From positions 744,001 through 808,000 of the forward strand of contig NZ_CP022161.1 of the NCBI RefSeq assembly GCF_002214185.1: a stretch of DNA of 64,000 nt, in the 5' to 3' direction. This stretch comes from Streptomyces capitiformicae (GTDB lineage Bacteria > Actinomycetota > Actinomycetes > Streptomycetales > Streptomycetaceae). The translations under genes were made by a program, and so were the position numbers. Below are positions 27,679 to 36,652 of the stretch, piece after piece; within the stretch, counting starts at the first letter, position 1, and every line of letters starts with the position of its first letter. Below the pieces are notes generated by a model, which saw nothing but the letters and a program-made list of their open reading frames with translations, had not been told where the DNA came from and did not search any database.

Positions 27679-28323
27679 TCACGTGCTTCTGACGTGCCGG
27701 TGGAAACGTTTGAAGCCGATCGGTCTCACCCCTGGGATCCGCGTGCTGATGCGGTACGTGCCGACCCGACCTGCGCCCTCGAGGAAGGCGATGTGCGCCT
27801 CGTCGGTGGTCCACTCGGCGAAGTTCAGTACCCGGGTGCCGTCGGCCGTCGTATGGAAGTTGGCGGAGAGCATGCCGGGGTGCGCGCCGGGCGGTTGCGA
27901 CTCCAGCGCGTCGCAGAGCGAATCGGCGATGAGCCGCTGCCGGCCGGGCCCGTCCACGTCGAACGTGGCGACGACCACGCAGCCGGGCTCCACAGGAGCC
28001 GGGTCGAACACGACACTGCGGTACGGCCGGTAGGCGACCACCTCGGCGGCGGCCGGCCCCGTCAGCGCGCCGGCGAACCTCGCGTAGGCGTCCGGGGCCG
28101 AGACCTGTACGCAGGTGAGGACGGTCTGCCCCTCGGTGTCCAGGTAGGCGCCGAGCGACACAACTCCCGCGGGCCTGGGCACGGCCGCCCACTGGACGAG
28201 CACCTCGTCGAGGAACGTGCGGCCCGCCTCCGCGTCGGGTACGTATCGCATGGTGACGAACGCGGCGGCCACACCGGTGCGGTGGAACCCGTCCGTGTTC
28301 ACGTGTTGTTCAGTGCCGTGCAT
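27679..28323 (-). CDS. Two-domain antibiotic-biosynthesis monooxygenase-like protein
   Basis: A 214-aa tandem ABM-like protein (FVTMRYVPDAEAGRTFLDEV, VVVATFDVDGPGRQRLIADS, LSANFHTTADGTRVLNFAEW). It shares segment order with the gene at 25815-26480, for example the FHxxADGT motif followed by ..EW, so the two are paralogues. Probable cofactor-free oxygenase for anthrone oxidation or B-ring opening. Its ATG lies 14 bp inside the end of the upstream MFS gene. Confidence 0.82.
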   Translation of the reverse strand: MHGTEQHVNTDGFHRTGVAAAFVTMRYVPDAEAGRTFLDEVLVQWAAVPRPAGVVSLGAYLDTEGQTVLTCVQVSAPDAYARFAGALTGPAAAEVVAYRPYRSVVFDPAPVEPGCVVVATFDVDGPGRQRLIADSLCDALESQPPGAHPGMLSANFHTTADGTRVLNFAEWTTDEAHIAFLEGAGRVGTYRISTRIPGVRPIGFKRFHRHVRST

Positions 28324-29542
28324 CGCCTGTCCTTCCGGGACGTGTGCCGCGCCCGGTGACCGCGACCGCCAGCCCGAGCGCTCCGGCCGCGGTCACGATC
28401 AGCAGCGCGGGGCGGTAGCCGTCCGCGTACGTGAGCGGCAGGGCGACCAGCGGCAGCAGGACGCCCGCGCCCAGCTGGACGCCCGTCTGGTAGAGGGAGA
28501 CCGCGGTCCCCCGGTCGGTCGCGCGGACGGACGCGGTGGCCTGGATGTTGAGAGCCATGAACGCACAGCAGAAGCCGGCCTCGACCAGCAGCAGGGCAGG
28601 CAGCATGCCGAGCGCGTACGGGCTGCCCTCGGGCTTCGCGAGATAGAACACGTAGCCCAGGAACGGGAACAGGGCTCCGAGAATGATCAGTCGTCCGGTT
28701 CCGTACCGTGCCACGAGCCGGCCGGCGAACGGCACGGTCAGCGCCAGCGGCACACAGGCGGGCAGCAGGGCGAGCGCGGTCTGCCAGGGCGTCCAGCCGA
28801 GCCGCTGCTGAGCCTGGAAGGTCATCAGGACCAGCAGGCTCTGGTAAGTGCCGTTGAGCGAGGCGGCGCCGAGCGCGGAGCGCAGCAGGGCACGGTCCCG
28901 CAGCAGGGCGAGGCGCGGGGTGCGGGGTGCCGGGCCGTCGGTGGGGCCGGACGGCAGGACGTACAGCCCGCACACCAGCAGCAGCAGCGCCACCGGCGCC
29001 GGGAACAGGAACGTCCAGCGCCAGCTCGACTCGACCAGCAGGCCGGCCAGCAGCAGTCCCGCGGTGAAGCCCGCGGCGCCGAAGAGCGAGTAGACCGACA
29101 CCGCTCGGCGGCGCTCGGGGCCTTCCGGGAAGGTGTCGTTGATGATGGCCAGGCCGGCCGGCGCGGTGAGCGCGGCGCAGCATCCCTTGACGACGCGGAC
29201 GGCGACGAGCGCGGCCGGGCCGCTGACCAGCCCTCCGGCCACCGAGGCAAGGCCGAACACCAGCATCGCGCCCAGGTAGACCGGGCGCCGTCCGACGCGG
29301 GCGGCGATGCGCGGTCCGCCGAGCAGCATCGCGGCGAAGCCGAGTGCGAAGCCGCTCATCAGCCACTGGACCCCCCAGGGGGACAGCCCGAGTCGGCTGC
29401 CGACGGTGGGCAGGGCCATCAGGACGACGGACACCTCGATGGCGTCGAGGAGCATGTTGCCGCTCAGCACGAACAGCAGGAGTCCCTGCCGCCCGTGCCG
29501 GCGCGCAGGTGGGCTGGCGGCCGGGCGCGCGGTGTGGCTCAC
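28310..29542 (-). CDS. MFS transporter (DHA2/drug-efflux type)
   Basis: A 410-aa major facilitator. TM1 region LLLFVLSGNMLLDAIEVSVVLMALP (given in part), GPRIAARVGRRPVYLG (motif A-like loop), and LVAVRVVKGCCAALTAPAG followed by INDTFPEG. The start is a GTG overlapping the stop of the upstream SDR (GTGA). Being inside the tailoring operon, it is a good candidate for product export and self-protection. Confidence 0.86.
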   Translation of the reverse strand: MSHTARPAASPPARRHGRQGLLLFVLSGNMLLDAIEVSVVLMALPTVGSRLGLSPWGVQWLMSGFALGFAAMLLGGPRIAARVGRRPVYLGAMLVFGLASVAGGLVSGPAALVAVRVVKGCCAALTAPAGLAIINDTFPEGPERRRAVSVYSLFGAAGFTAGLLLAGLLVESSWRWTFLFPAPVALLLLVCGLYVLPSGPTDGPAPRTPRLALLRDRALLRSALGAASLNGTYQSLLVLMTFQAQQRLGWTPWQTALALLPACVPLALTVPFAGRLVARYGTGRLIILGALFPFLGYVFYLAKPEGSPYALGMLPALLLVEAGFCCAFMALNIQATASVRATDRGTAVSLYQTGVQLGAGVLLPLVALPLTYADGYRPALLIVTAAGALGLAVAVTGRGTRPGRTGDARH

Positions 29543-30303
29543 CACGGCAGTACCTGGCCGCCGGGTGTGCCGTCCTCGCCGAGGAAGGTGGCGGTGGGGC
29601 CGTCGTCGTCCAGTGTCGCCAGGAGCACGGGGATGCGCGCGCCCTGCTCGACGTCGAGGACGCCGTTGTGGCCGTTGATGTCGGTGGCCACGAAGCCGGG
29701 CGAGACGGCGTTGACGAGGATGTTGGTCCCGCGCAGTTCGTTGGCGTAGGTGAGGGTGACGGCGTTGAGCGCGGCCTTCGAGGTGCCGTAGGCGAGCAGG
29801 GTCGGGAACCGGCCGGGCGGGAACACGCCTGAGGGATCCTCGTTGGCGGCTGCGGCCGCGAGGGAGCCGAGCGAGCTGCTGACGTTGACGATCCGGGCGG
29901 AGTCCGCGCGGCGCAGCAGCGGCAGGAACGCGTTGGTGACGGTGACGACGCCGAACACGTTGGTGTCGTAGACGTGGCGCACCTGTTCGGCCGAGGTCTG
30001 GCTGGGGGCCTGCTCGGCGAGGCCGATGCCGGCGTTGTTGACCAGGACGCGCAGCGGGCCGGTCTCGTCCGCGACACGCTTGGCGGCGAGCGCGACCGAG
30101 GTCTCGTCGGTGACGTCGAGGTGGAGGAACCGTACGTCCAGGCCGTCGGCACGCAGGACCCCCTCGGCCGCGCGGCCACGCTGCTGGTCGCGGGAGCCGA
30201 GGTGGACGACGAAGCCGCGTTCGGCGAGTCGGCGGACGACCTCGCGGCCGATTCCCTTGTTGGCTCCCGTGACGACGGCGACGGGGGCGGTGTCGGAGGG
30301 CAT
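29539..30303 (-). CDS. SDR family oxidoreductase
   Basis: A 254-aa classical SDR: VVTGANKGIGREV, VNNAGIG, IVNVSSSLGSL, YGTSKAALN (Tyr-x-x-x-Lys), VSPGFVATDINGH. It closely resembles the SDR at 52794-53501 (shared TANxG, NNAG, VNVSSSLGSL, SSKAALN/TSKAALN and the C-terminal PW), so the two are paralogues. This carbonyl-reductase-like group often reduces a ring carbonyl late in the pathway. Start ATG 30303. Confidence 0.87.
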   Translation of the reverse strand: MPSDTAPVAVVTGANKGIGREVVRRLAERGFVVHLGSRDQQRGRAAEGVLRADGLDVRFLHLDVTDETSVALAAKRVADETGPLRVLVNNAGIGLAEQAPSQTSAEQVRHVYDTNVFGVVTVTNAFLPLLRRADSARIVNVSSSLGSLAAAAANEDPSGVFPPGRFPTLLAYGTSKAALNAVTLTYANELRGTNILVNAVSPGFVATDINGHNGVLDVEQGARIPVLLATLDDDGPTATFLGEDGTPGGQVLPW

Positions 30304-30372
30304 GGCTTCCTTCTTCGGTCGTGGGCGGTCGGCGGAGTCGGCCCAGCCGGGAGGGCCGGGCCGTGGCCGGCA

Positions 30373-31137
30373 TCAGCCGAGCAGCGTGCCGCCGGTGGCG
30401 TCGACGAAGGCACCGGTGATCCAGCGGGCCTCGTGGGTCGCGAGGAAGGTCACCACGTCGGCCACGTCGTCTGCCTCGCCGACCCGTTTGAAGGCGGACA
30501 GCTGGGCCATCGCCTCGACCGCCTCGGGGATGTCGAAGACCGCGCCTCCGTTGTTGGTGATTCCCGGGGCCACGGTGTTGACGGTGATCCCGCGGGGCGC
30601 GAGGTGGCGGGCCAGGTGCAGGGTGAGCTGCTCCACGGCTCCCTTGGTCATCGCGTAGGCGAGCTGGTCGGGGTTGGCTGTGCGGGTGAGGCCGGAGGAG
30701 ATGTTGACGATGCGGCCGCCGTCCGGCAAGAGCTGCAGGGCGCGCTGCACGATGAAGTACGGAGCCCTGGCGTTCACCGCCATGTAGCGGTCGAAGTCCT
30801 CGGGGGTGAGCTCCTCGAAGGACTGGCCGGTCGTGGTGACGCCCGCGTTGTTGACGAGGATGTCGAGCCGGCTCTCGCCGATGCGCTCCTTCAGGCCCTG
30901 TTCCAGGCCGAGAAACAGCTCATGCACGTCGCCGGGGACGCCCAGTTCGGCGCGGACCGCGAAGGCGGCGCCGCCCTCCTTCTCGATGAGGGCGACGGTC
31001 TCCTGTGCCGCCTCCTCGTTGGCCGTGTAGTGCACGGCGACCAGGGCGCCCTCGCGGGCGAGGTTGACGGCTGTCGCCCTGCCGATCCCGCGGCTGGAGC
31101 CGGTGACGAGGGCGGTCTTGTCGGTGAGCCTGTCCAC
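30373..31137 (-). CDS. Probable separate SDR subunit from an internal start
   Basis: Inside the fused gene, a GTG at 31137 (Val398 of the fusion) has a Shine-Dalgarno-like GGAAGG 6-7 bp upstream and begins a complete 254-residue SDR (DRLTDKTALVTGSS). PgaM is known to be made both as the full fusion and as the free reductase from an internal start. The sequence here supports the same arrangement. Expression of the short form is an inference. Confidence 0.6.
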   Translation of the reverse strand: MDRLTDKTALVTGSSRGIGRATAVNLAREGALVAVHYTANEEAAQETVALIEKEGGAAFAVRAELGVPGDVHELFLGLEQGLKERIGESRLDILVNNAGVTTTGQSFEELTPEDFDRYMAVNARAPYFIVQRALQLLPDGGRIVNISSGLTRTANPDQLAYAMTKGAVEQLTLHLARHLAPRGITVNTVAPGITNNGGAVFDIPEAVEAMAQLSAFKRVGEADDVADVVTFLATHEARWITGAFVDATGGTLLG

Positions 31138-32328
31138 AGGTGACCTTCCGGGTGTCGGGGTGTGGCGGGTGGGCGGGCGCGGCTGCTCGTGGACATCGAG
31201 GCCGCTGATCACGCGGGCGAGGTGGCGCTGGACGGCGTCGGCCTGAAGCAGTTCGCCGAAGACATCCCGCAGTTCGGTGACCTCCTGGGCGCCGAACAGC
31301 AACTGGGCCTGCGCCTGGATGTTGGTCAGGGTGCGGGCGCCGACGGGGTGCCGCTCGTCGTGGTAGCTGTCGAGGAGGCCCGGCCGGGCCCTGCCGGTGA
31401 CCTGGCGGGCGAGTTTCCAGCCGAGGCCGGCCGCGTCCTGGAGCCCGAGGTTGAGGGCCTGCCCGCCGACGGGCATCTGGGTGTGTGCGGCGTCGCCGGC
31501 GAGCAGGACCCTGCCGCGGCGGTACTGCGTGACCTGCCGGGAGGCGTTGCCGAACCGGTTGAGCCACAGCGGCTCGCCGTGGCCGATGTCCTCACCGGTG
31601 ACGGCGTCCCAGGCCTCGACGACGTGGGCGAAGTCCAGCTTGCTGACCGGCGGGGCACCGTACTGGTGGATCATCAGGCGGGTGGTGCCGTCGGGCCTGC
31701 GGTAGGCGGTGGCGACACCGCCCGGATAGCGCTTGAGGCGCCGGTCGTCGATGGTGATGCCCGCGATGTCGGCGCGCAGCATCTCCTTGTCGGCGTCACG
31801 TCCCGCGAACTCAAAGCCAGCGAGTTCCCGCACGGTGCTGTGCTCGCCGTCGCAGCCCACCACGTTGGCGGCGGTGAGGTCGTACGGCGCCTCGTCCGGC
31901 CCGAGGACACGCACCCGTACGCCGTCCGCGGACTCGGTCAGTCCGGTCACCGTGTGGCCTCGGCGGATCTCGGCGCCCAGGTCGGCCGCGTGCTGCTGGA
32001 GCACGACCTCGAGACGGCTCTGCAGACATTCCCACTGCCCCGCGTACGGGTGGTCCGGGTCGGCGGCCGCGAGGTCGAAGCGGAGGCCGCCGAAGTGGCC
32101 GGGGCCGAGGGGGGGAAGGGTGCCGAGCCGGTCGAGGATGCCTCGCTCCGCGAAGATCTCCATGGTTCGGGTGTGCAGCACGGATGCCCGCGATTCGCCG
32201 GTCGGCTCGGGCAGTTCCTCCAGGACGAGGGCGCGCGCGCCGTTCGCGTGCAGTTCGGCGGCGAGCAGCAACCCGACAGGACCAGCGCCCACGACGATGA
32301 CGTCGGTGGCCGCGGCACGCCGGGTCAC
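30373..32328 (-). CDS. PgaM/UrdM-like fused FAD monooxygenase-SDR
   Basis: A 651-aa fusion. Residues ~10-390 are an aromatic-hydroxylase-type FAD oxygenase (IVVGAGPVGLLLAAEL for FAD, VVGCDGEHSTVRE, VLLAGDAAHTQMP) lacking the C-terminal thioredoxin-like domain. Residues ~398-651 are an SDR (TALVTGSSRGIGRA, NNAG, NISSG, YAMTKG, ending DATGGTLLG). There is no stop codon between them. PgaM, UrdM and LndM2 have this architecture and carry out C12b/C6 steps in angucycline biosynthesis. GTG start overlapping the stop of the PgaE-like gene (GTGA), so the two flavoenzymes are co-translated. Confidence 0.9.
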   Translation of the reverse strand: MTRRAAATDVIVVGAGPVGLLLAAELHANGARALVLEELPEPTGESRASVLHTRTMEIFAERGILDRLGTLPPLGPGHFGGLRFDLAAADPDHPYAGQWECLQSRLEVVLQQHAADLGAEIRRGHTVTGLTESADGVRVRVLGPDEAPYDLTAANVVGCDGEHSTVRELAGFEFAGRDADKEMLRADIAGITIDDRRLKRYPGGVATAYRRPDGTTRLMIHQYGAPPVSKLDFAHVVEAWDAVTGEDIGHGEPLWLNRFGNASRQVTQYRRGRVLLAGDAAHTQMPVGGQALNLGLQDAAGLGWKLARQVTGRARPGLLDSYHDERHPVGARTLTNIQAQAQLLFGAQEVTELRDVFGELLQADAVQRHLARVISGLDVHEQPRPPTRHTPTPGRSPVDRLTDKTALVTGSSRGIGRATAVNLAREGALVAVHYTANEEAAQETVALIEKEGGAAFAVRAELGVPGDVHELFLGLEQGLKERIGESRLDILVNNAGVTTTGQSFEELTPEDFDRYMAVNARAPYFIVQRALQLLPDGGRIVNISSGLTRTANPDQLAYAMTKGAVEQLTLHLARHLAPRGITVNTVAPGITNNGGAVFDIPEAVEAMAQLSAFKRVGEADDVADVVTFLATHEARWITGAFVDATGGTLLG

Positions 32329-33821
32329 GGGCGTGCTCCCCGGGGATGCCCGGCGCTCGGAGGACCGAACCAGCGGTGCAGTGCCGTGCCCACCCCGTGA
32401 TGGCTGCCGGGTGCGGCCCAGGCGACGTGACCGTCGGGGCGCAGCAGCACGGCACTGGTTCCGGCCAGCGGGCTGTCGTCGGGCAGGGCACCGTGGGTGG
32501 CGGTCACGGTGTCGACGCGGGCGCGCCAGCCCTGGGTACGGCGGCGCAGTACGGCGTTGTCGGCGAGATCGAGCAGTACGCCTCGGCCGGGCCGCAGGAG
32601 TTCCGTGGTGCTGGTGGTGCGGGCGTTGACGACCAGGGGCAGGTGGGGCATGCGCCGGCCGAGCACGGGATGGGTTCCGGTGCCGACGTCGTAGCGGATG
32701 TCCAGGCCGCTGACCTTGGCGGCCAGGTGCCGTGCCACCTCGGGATACTCGATCAGCTCGGACAGCACGTCGCGCAGCGGCTGCACCTCGGTGCCGCCGA
32801 GGACGAGCAGGCTCTGCGCCCGGGTGTTGGCCAGCATCCGGTGGCCTACCTCGTGGCGTTCGGAGTGGTAGGTGTCGAGCAGTGACGCGGGAGCGGTGCC
32901 CTTCACGACGGCGGCGAGTTTCCAGCCGAGGTTGTAGGAGTCCTGGACGCTGGTGTTCATGCCCTGGCCGCCCGCGGGCAGATGCACGTGTGCGGCGTCG
33001 CCGGCGAGCAGGACCCGGCCGCGGCGGTACTCCGTCACCTGCCGTGTGGCGTCGCCGAACGCGCTGACCCAGACCGGTTCGGCGTGCGAGATGTCGATTC
33101 CCGTGAGCCGCTTCCACAGGTCGGCGACCTCCGCGAAGGCGGGCGGGGACGTGCGCCGATGCGGGGGGATGCCCCGTTCTCCGACGATGACGCGGTGCAC
33201 TCCTCCGGCGAGCTTGGCGACCATCACGAAGCCACCGCCGGTCTGCTGGCCGGTCATGCGGGGTTCCAGGTCGACGCCGCGGATGTCGGCCAGCAGCATC
33301 TCGGTCGTCGCGGCGGTGCCGGGGAAGTCGAATCCGGCCGCCTTGCGGACAGTGCTGCGGCCGCCGTCGCAGCCGACGAGATAGCGGGCCTCGATCTCCT
33401 CCTCGCCGGTCTCGCCATCCACCCGTACTGTGACCGACTTCCCGGTGTCCCGCAGGGACCGGAATGTGTGACCGCGACGGATGTCGGCGCCGAGTTCGGT
33501 CGCCCAGGCCTCCAGGGCTTCCTCGGTGACCGACTGGGGCACCGTGCGGGCTGCCTGGTGCGCGGCACCGAGCACGCCGACATCAAGGGGCAGACCGCCG
33601 AAGTGGCCCATGTCGCTCGTCTGGTAGTCACCGAGGCGGCACAGCAGTCCGCGCTGGTCGAATATCTCCATGGTGCGGGTGGCCAGACCTATTCCACGGG
33701 ATTCTCCGGTGCGCTGTGAATGGCGTTCCAGAACAACCACGTCAATTCCCGCGAGGCGTAGTTCCCCGGCGAGCATGAGCCCTGCGGGCCCCGCCCCGAC
33801 AATGACCACCGAAGTATCCAT
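32325..33821 (-). CDS. PgaE-like FAD-dependent aromatic monooxygenase
   Basis: A 498-aa single-component flavin hydroxylase of the angucycline PgaE/UrdE/JadH type: FAD-binding VVIVGAGPAGLMLAGELRLA at the N-terminus, ESRGIGLATRTMEIF, the FAD/NADPH motif YLVGCDGGRSTVRKAA, GRVLLAGDAAHVHLPAGGQG, and a C-terminal thioredoxin-like domain (~390-498). It would hydroxylate C12 and may also hydroxylate C12b. First gene after the divergent AT-rich gap at 33.8-34.0 kb and co-translated with the fused oxygenase-SDR. Confidence 0.92.
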   Translation of the reverse strand: MDTSVVIVGAGPAGLMLAGELRLAGIDVVVLERHSQRTGESRGIGLATRTMEIFDQRGLLCRLGDYQTSDMGHFGGLPLDVGVLGAAHQAARTVPQSVTEEALEAWATELGADIRRGHTFRSLRDTGKSVTVRVDGETGEEEIEARYLVGCDGGRSTVRKAAGFDFPGTAATTEMLLADIRGVDLEPRMTGQQTGGGFVMVAKLAGGVHRVIVGERGIPPHRRTSPPAFAEVADLWKRLTGIDISHAEPVWVSAFGDATRQVTEYRRGRVLLAGDAAHVHLPAGGQGMNTSVQDSYNLGWKLAAVVKGTAPASLLDTYHSERHEVGHRMLANTRAQSLLVLGGTEVQPLRDVLSELIEYPEVARHLAAKVSGLDIRYDVGTGTHPVLGRRMPHLPLVVNARTTSTTELLRPGRGVLLDLADNAVLRRRTQGWRARVDTVTATHGALPDDSPLAGTSAVLLRPDGHVAWAAPGSHHGVGTALHRWFGPPSAGHPRGARP

Positions 33822-33967
33822 GCACCTCTCCCGACGTACCCGCAGCGAAAACAAGAGAATTACGGAAGCACCCTCGGCCAATATCTTTCACGAGATTCCA
33901 GACCCGATTCAAGGGCTCAACTCCAGAGCATTCACAAGAAATGTCAGGCGAATGAAAAATCATGAGG

Positions 33968-34008
33968 GCGCCGGCCGTCCCCGGTGGCACCGGAGGACGG
34001 CCGGGCGC
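33968..34008. terminator. Hairpin terminator after the FAD/NAD oxidoreductase gene
   Basis: Stem CCGGCCGTCC/GGACGGCCGG (33971-33980 with 33995-34004), continued by CCGGTG/CACCGG inside and GCG/CGC outside. Located just beyond the stop at 34028 on the minus strand. The AT-richer 33822-33960 to its left probably holds the promoter of the PgaE-like gene. Confidence 0.75.
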
Positions 34009-34027
34009 TGTTTCCCGTTGGGCGCGG

Positions 34028-35113
34028 TCACTTCTGGTTGAACAGCTCGCGGTAGGAGTCGAGGAAGAAGGTTCCCTTGATGTCCGCCGTCCCGGCCGCG
34101 CCGAGGACGCCCAGGTCCGGGACGTAGCTGACGCCACCCCGGGGCCCGAGCGGCAGGACGATGGAATCGGCGCCCTCCGTCTCGTAGGCGGTGAGTTCGC
34201 TGCCGCCCTCGACCAGCGTCCTGATGTTGGCGGCGACGACTTCGGCGTGCTTCTGCGCCAGCCGTGCCATCTTCAGTTCAGGGACGGCGGTGATGTCGCC
34301 GACGGCGAAGACGGTCTCCTGTCCTTGGACCCGCAGTTCCGGGGTGACGGCGATCCGCCGGTCGACCCGCAGGGCACCACTCAGGCCCTCGCCCAGGATG
34401 TCGCTGTTGGCGGTGACTCCGTGGCAGGCGAACCACACGTCGGCGGTGAGGTCGGTGCCGGAGTCCGTGGTGACGGTGAACTTGCCGGCCACGCCCGATG
34501 CGGAGGACGGCAGTTCGCGCAACGAGGTCCCGAGCAGCAGCTCGATGCCCAACTGGTCGAGCTGGGCGCGCAGTTCGGCGTGGAACTGCTCCGGGAACGC
34601 GCCGTTGGCGAGCAGCCTGGACTGCGGTTCGACGACCGTGACGGCCTTGTCCGGCCAGGCGGCCTTGATCTCCCCGGCGAACTCGAGGCCCACTGGTCCG
34701 GCGCCGAGCAGCAGGACACGCGAGGCGCGTTCCAGCTCTGCCCGCGTGGCGTTGAGCTTCTTCGTCCCGGCCCAACTGTCGAGGGTGTCGAGGTTCGCCG
34801 GGTAGGGAGCGTTCGAGCCGGTGGCCAGGACGATGTAGTCGGCCTCCACCGTGTCGCCGGAGGCGAGCCTGACCGTGCTCGCCGCGACCTCGGCCGCCCG
34901 GTCCCGGCGAACCGTGCCATGGGTCAGGAGTTTGCCGTAGGGGATGAAGAGCTTGTCGGTCCAGCTCTGGTCCGTGACGCCACGCAGTGCGGCCACATTG
35001 TGGACGAACGCGTCACGCGGCTCGATCAGGATGACGTCGGCGACGTCGTCCAGGGCTTTCGCCACGGTGGCTCCCCCGTATCCGCCGCCGATCACGGCCA
35101 CGGTCGCAGTCAT
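34028..35113 (-). CDS. FAD/NAD(P)-dependent oxidoreductase (AIFM2/NDH-2-like)
   Basis: A 361-aa two-dinucleotide-binding flavoprotein: FAD motif VAVIGGGYGGATVAK, LATGS, NAD(P) motif VLLLGAGPVGLEFAGEI, and VFAVGDI. It resembles ferroptosis-suppressor/AIFM2-like quinone reductases. In a quinone-product cluster it could reduce the angucycline quinone or regenerate reduced flavin. Divergent from the MarR gene, a common pairing of quinone-stress genes with a repressor. Start ATG 35113. Confidence 0.87.
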   Translation of the reverse strand: MTATVAVIGGGYGGATVAKALDDVADVILIEPRDAFVHNVAALRGVTDQSWTDKLFIPYGKLLTHGTVRRDRAAEVAASTVRLASGDTVEADYIVLATGSNAPYPANLDTLDSWAGTKKLNATRAELERASRVLLLGAGPVGLEFAGEIKAAWPDKAVTVVEPQSRLLANGAFPEQFHAELRAQLDQLGIELLLGTSLRELPSSASGVAGKFTVTTDSGTDLTADVWFACHGVTANSDILGEGLSGALRVDRRIAVTPELRVQGQETVFAVGDITAVPELKMARLAQKHAEVVAANIRTLVEGGSELTAYETEGADSIVLPLGPRGGVSYVPDLGVLGAAGTADIKGTFFLDSYRELFNQK

Positions 35114-35269
35114 TGCACCCTCCCGGATTTAGTTCGCATTATGAATAGTCAGTATCACGTACTATATTTACTGGGAAGCAGAGAAGCCCGCCTACGCTTG
35201 GCATCTGACCAGTCGTCACCTTTGGCCGGGCGCGATTGACAAGCCGGGGCACCGGAGAGGCACACTTCG
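35114..35269. promoter_or_regulatory. Divergent promoter region with candidate MarR site
   Basis: 156 bp between divergent genes, AT-richer than the surroundings. It contains ATAGT-n11-ACTAT (35145-35149 and 35161-35165) enclosing AGTATCACGTACT, itself a short inverted repeat AGTA/TACT. This is a plausible MarR operator. Evidence is only symmetry and position. Confidence 0.4.
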
Positions 35270-35737
35270 GTGGACTGCGGACTGGAGGATGCGGTGGATG
35301 TCGTTGAGGGGCGCCCGGAGGCTCTGGCTCCGGCGCTGGTCGCTCTGTCCCACCTAGTCCTGCACCTGTTCGCCGACGTCGGACGCGGCCATGGCCTCAC
35401 GCAGCAGCAGGCCGAGCTGCTCTGCACCGTGATCGTCCGGGACAGGGTCCGCATGAACGAACTGGGCAAGCTGCTGCACCTGGAGAAGTCGAGCCTGAGC
35501 GGCCTGGTGGACCGTGCGGAGCGGCGCGGCCTGATCACCCGTACCCGGGACGCGAAGGACCGCCGTGCCTACTGGGTCGAGCTGACGGATGAGGGCGCCC
35601 GGCTGGCGCTCCGGACCCACAGCGATGTGACGGCCCGGCTGGATCGCCTGATCAGGCACGTCTCACCGGACGACCAGGCGCGTCTGGTCGGCGTCGTCGA
35701 CCGGATCAGGACCGCGGAGTCCGCAGCGACCGAGTGA
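35270..35737 (+). CDS. MarR-family transcriptional regulator
   Basis: A 155-aa winged-helix regulator: LTQQQAELLCTVI, MNELGKLLHLEKSSLSGLVD (recognition helix) and RGLITRTRDAKDRRAYWVEL (wing). The GTG start at 35270 follows GGAGAGG. It is the only + strand gene between 19.7 and 47.8 kb and is divergent from the oxidoreductase gene, whose promoter it likely represses until a quinone or phenolic ligand binds. Confidence 0.88.
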   Translation: MDCGLEDAVDVVEGRPEALAPALVALSHLVLHLFADVGRGHGLTQQQAELLCTVIVRDRVRMNELGKLLHLEKSSLSGLVDRAERRGLITRTRDAKDRRAYWVELTDEGARLALRTHSDVTARLDRLIRHVSPDDQARLVGVVDRIRTAESAATE

Positions 35738-35779
35738 CCGGACCGGGCCTGCGACGGCGGGCGGGTCCGTGCCCGGACC

Positions 35780-36652
35780 TCAGCTCCCGGCCGGCACTCT
35801 CACGGCCCCCGGGCCCTGGATGTTCCGGTGGATCTCGAGCGCCGCCGACGAGCGGTTGAGCGTGATGTAGTGCAGGCCCGGGGCACCCTCGGCGAGAAGC
35901 CGCTCCGCCATCGCGGTGGCGTACTCGACCCCGATGCGATGCCCTTCCGCCGGGTTGCCACGGGCCCCTTCGAGGCGGTGGGCCAGCCGGTCCGGGAAGG
36001 CCGCGCCGCTCAGCTCGGCGAAACGGCTGATCTGGCGGACATCCGTCGCGGGCATGATCTCGGGGATGATCGGGATGTGGCAGCCGGCGGCCGCCACCCG
36101 GTCGCGCAGCCGCAGATAATCCTCGACGTGGAAGAACATCTGGGTGATCGCGTAGTCCGCGCCCGCCCGGCACTTGGCGACGAAGTGCCGGATGTCCGTG
36201 TCCCGGTCGGGGGAGCGCGGATGCGTCTCGGGGAAGGCCGCGACCCCGATGCTGAGGTCACCTGAGCTCCGCAGCAGGGAAACCAGCTCGTGCGCGTACG
36301 TCAGCCCTCGGGGGTGTGCCACCCACGGTGCGTTCGGGTCTCCGGGCGGATCCCCGCGCAGGGCGAGCACATCCCGTACGCCCGCATCCGCGTACTGGCC
36401 GATGACCTGCCGCAGCTCGGCGACGGAGTGCCCGACAGCGGTGAGATGGGCTACGGGGCGCAGCGTCGTCTCGGCCGCCAGACGCCTGGTCACCTCGACC
36501 GTACGGTCTTGGGAGGAGCCGCCCGCGCCGTACGTCACGGACACGAAGGACGGGGCCAGCGCTTCGATCCGGCGGACGGTGTTCCACAGGAGGCGTTCAC
36601 CGACGGCCGTCTTCGGCGGGAAGATCTCGAAGGAGAACGAGGGCCGGGTCAT
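35780..36652 (-). CDS. metF: Methylenetetrahydrofolate reductase
   Basis: A 290-aa MTHFR: N-terminal [16 protein letters not shown] with the catalytic Glu, [34 protein letters not shown], and [14 protein letters not shown]. It reduces 5,10-methylene-THF to 5-methyl-THF for methionine recycling. Its ATG overlaps the stop of the carboxylase epsilon gene (ATGA), placing it in the polyketide operon. With metK and the PfkB kinase it forms a methyl-donor supply set. No methionine synthase or SAH hydrolase is in the window. Confidence 0.94.
   Translation of the reverse strand: MTRPSFSFEIFPPKTAVGERLLWNTVRRIEALAPSFVSVTYGAGGSSQDRTVEVTRRLAAETTLRPVAHLTAVGHSVAELRQVIGQYADAGVRDVLALRGDPPGDPNAPWVAHPRGLTYAHELVSLLRSSGDLSIGVAAFPETHPRSPDRDTDIRHFVAKCRAGADYAITQMFFHVEDYLRLRDRVAAAGCHIPIIPEIMPATDVRQISRFAELSGAAFPDRLAHRLEGARGNPAEGHRIGVEYATAMAERLLAEGAPGLHYITLNRSSAALEIHRNIQGPGAVRVPAGS

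Noticed and set aside
32329..33117. Extension of the fused oxygenase-SDR frame upstream of 32328
   Set aside because: This part is out-of-frame sequence of the PgaE-like gene; the GTGA overlap at 32325-32328 gives the start.
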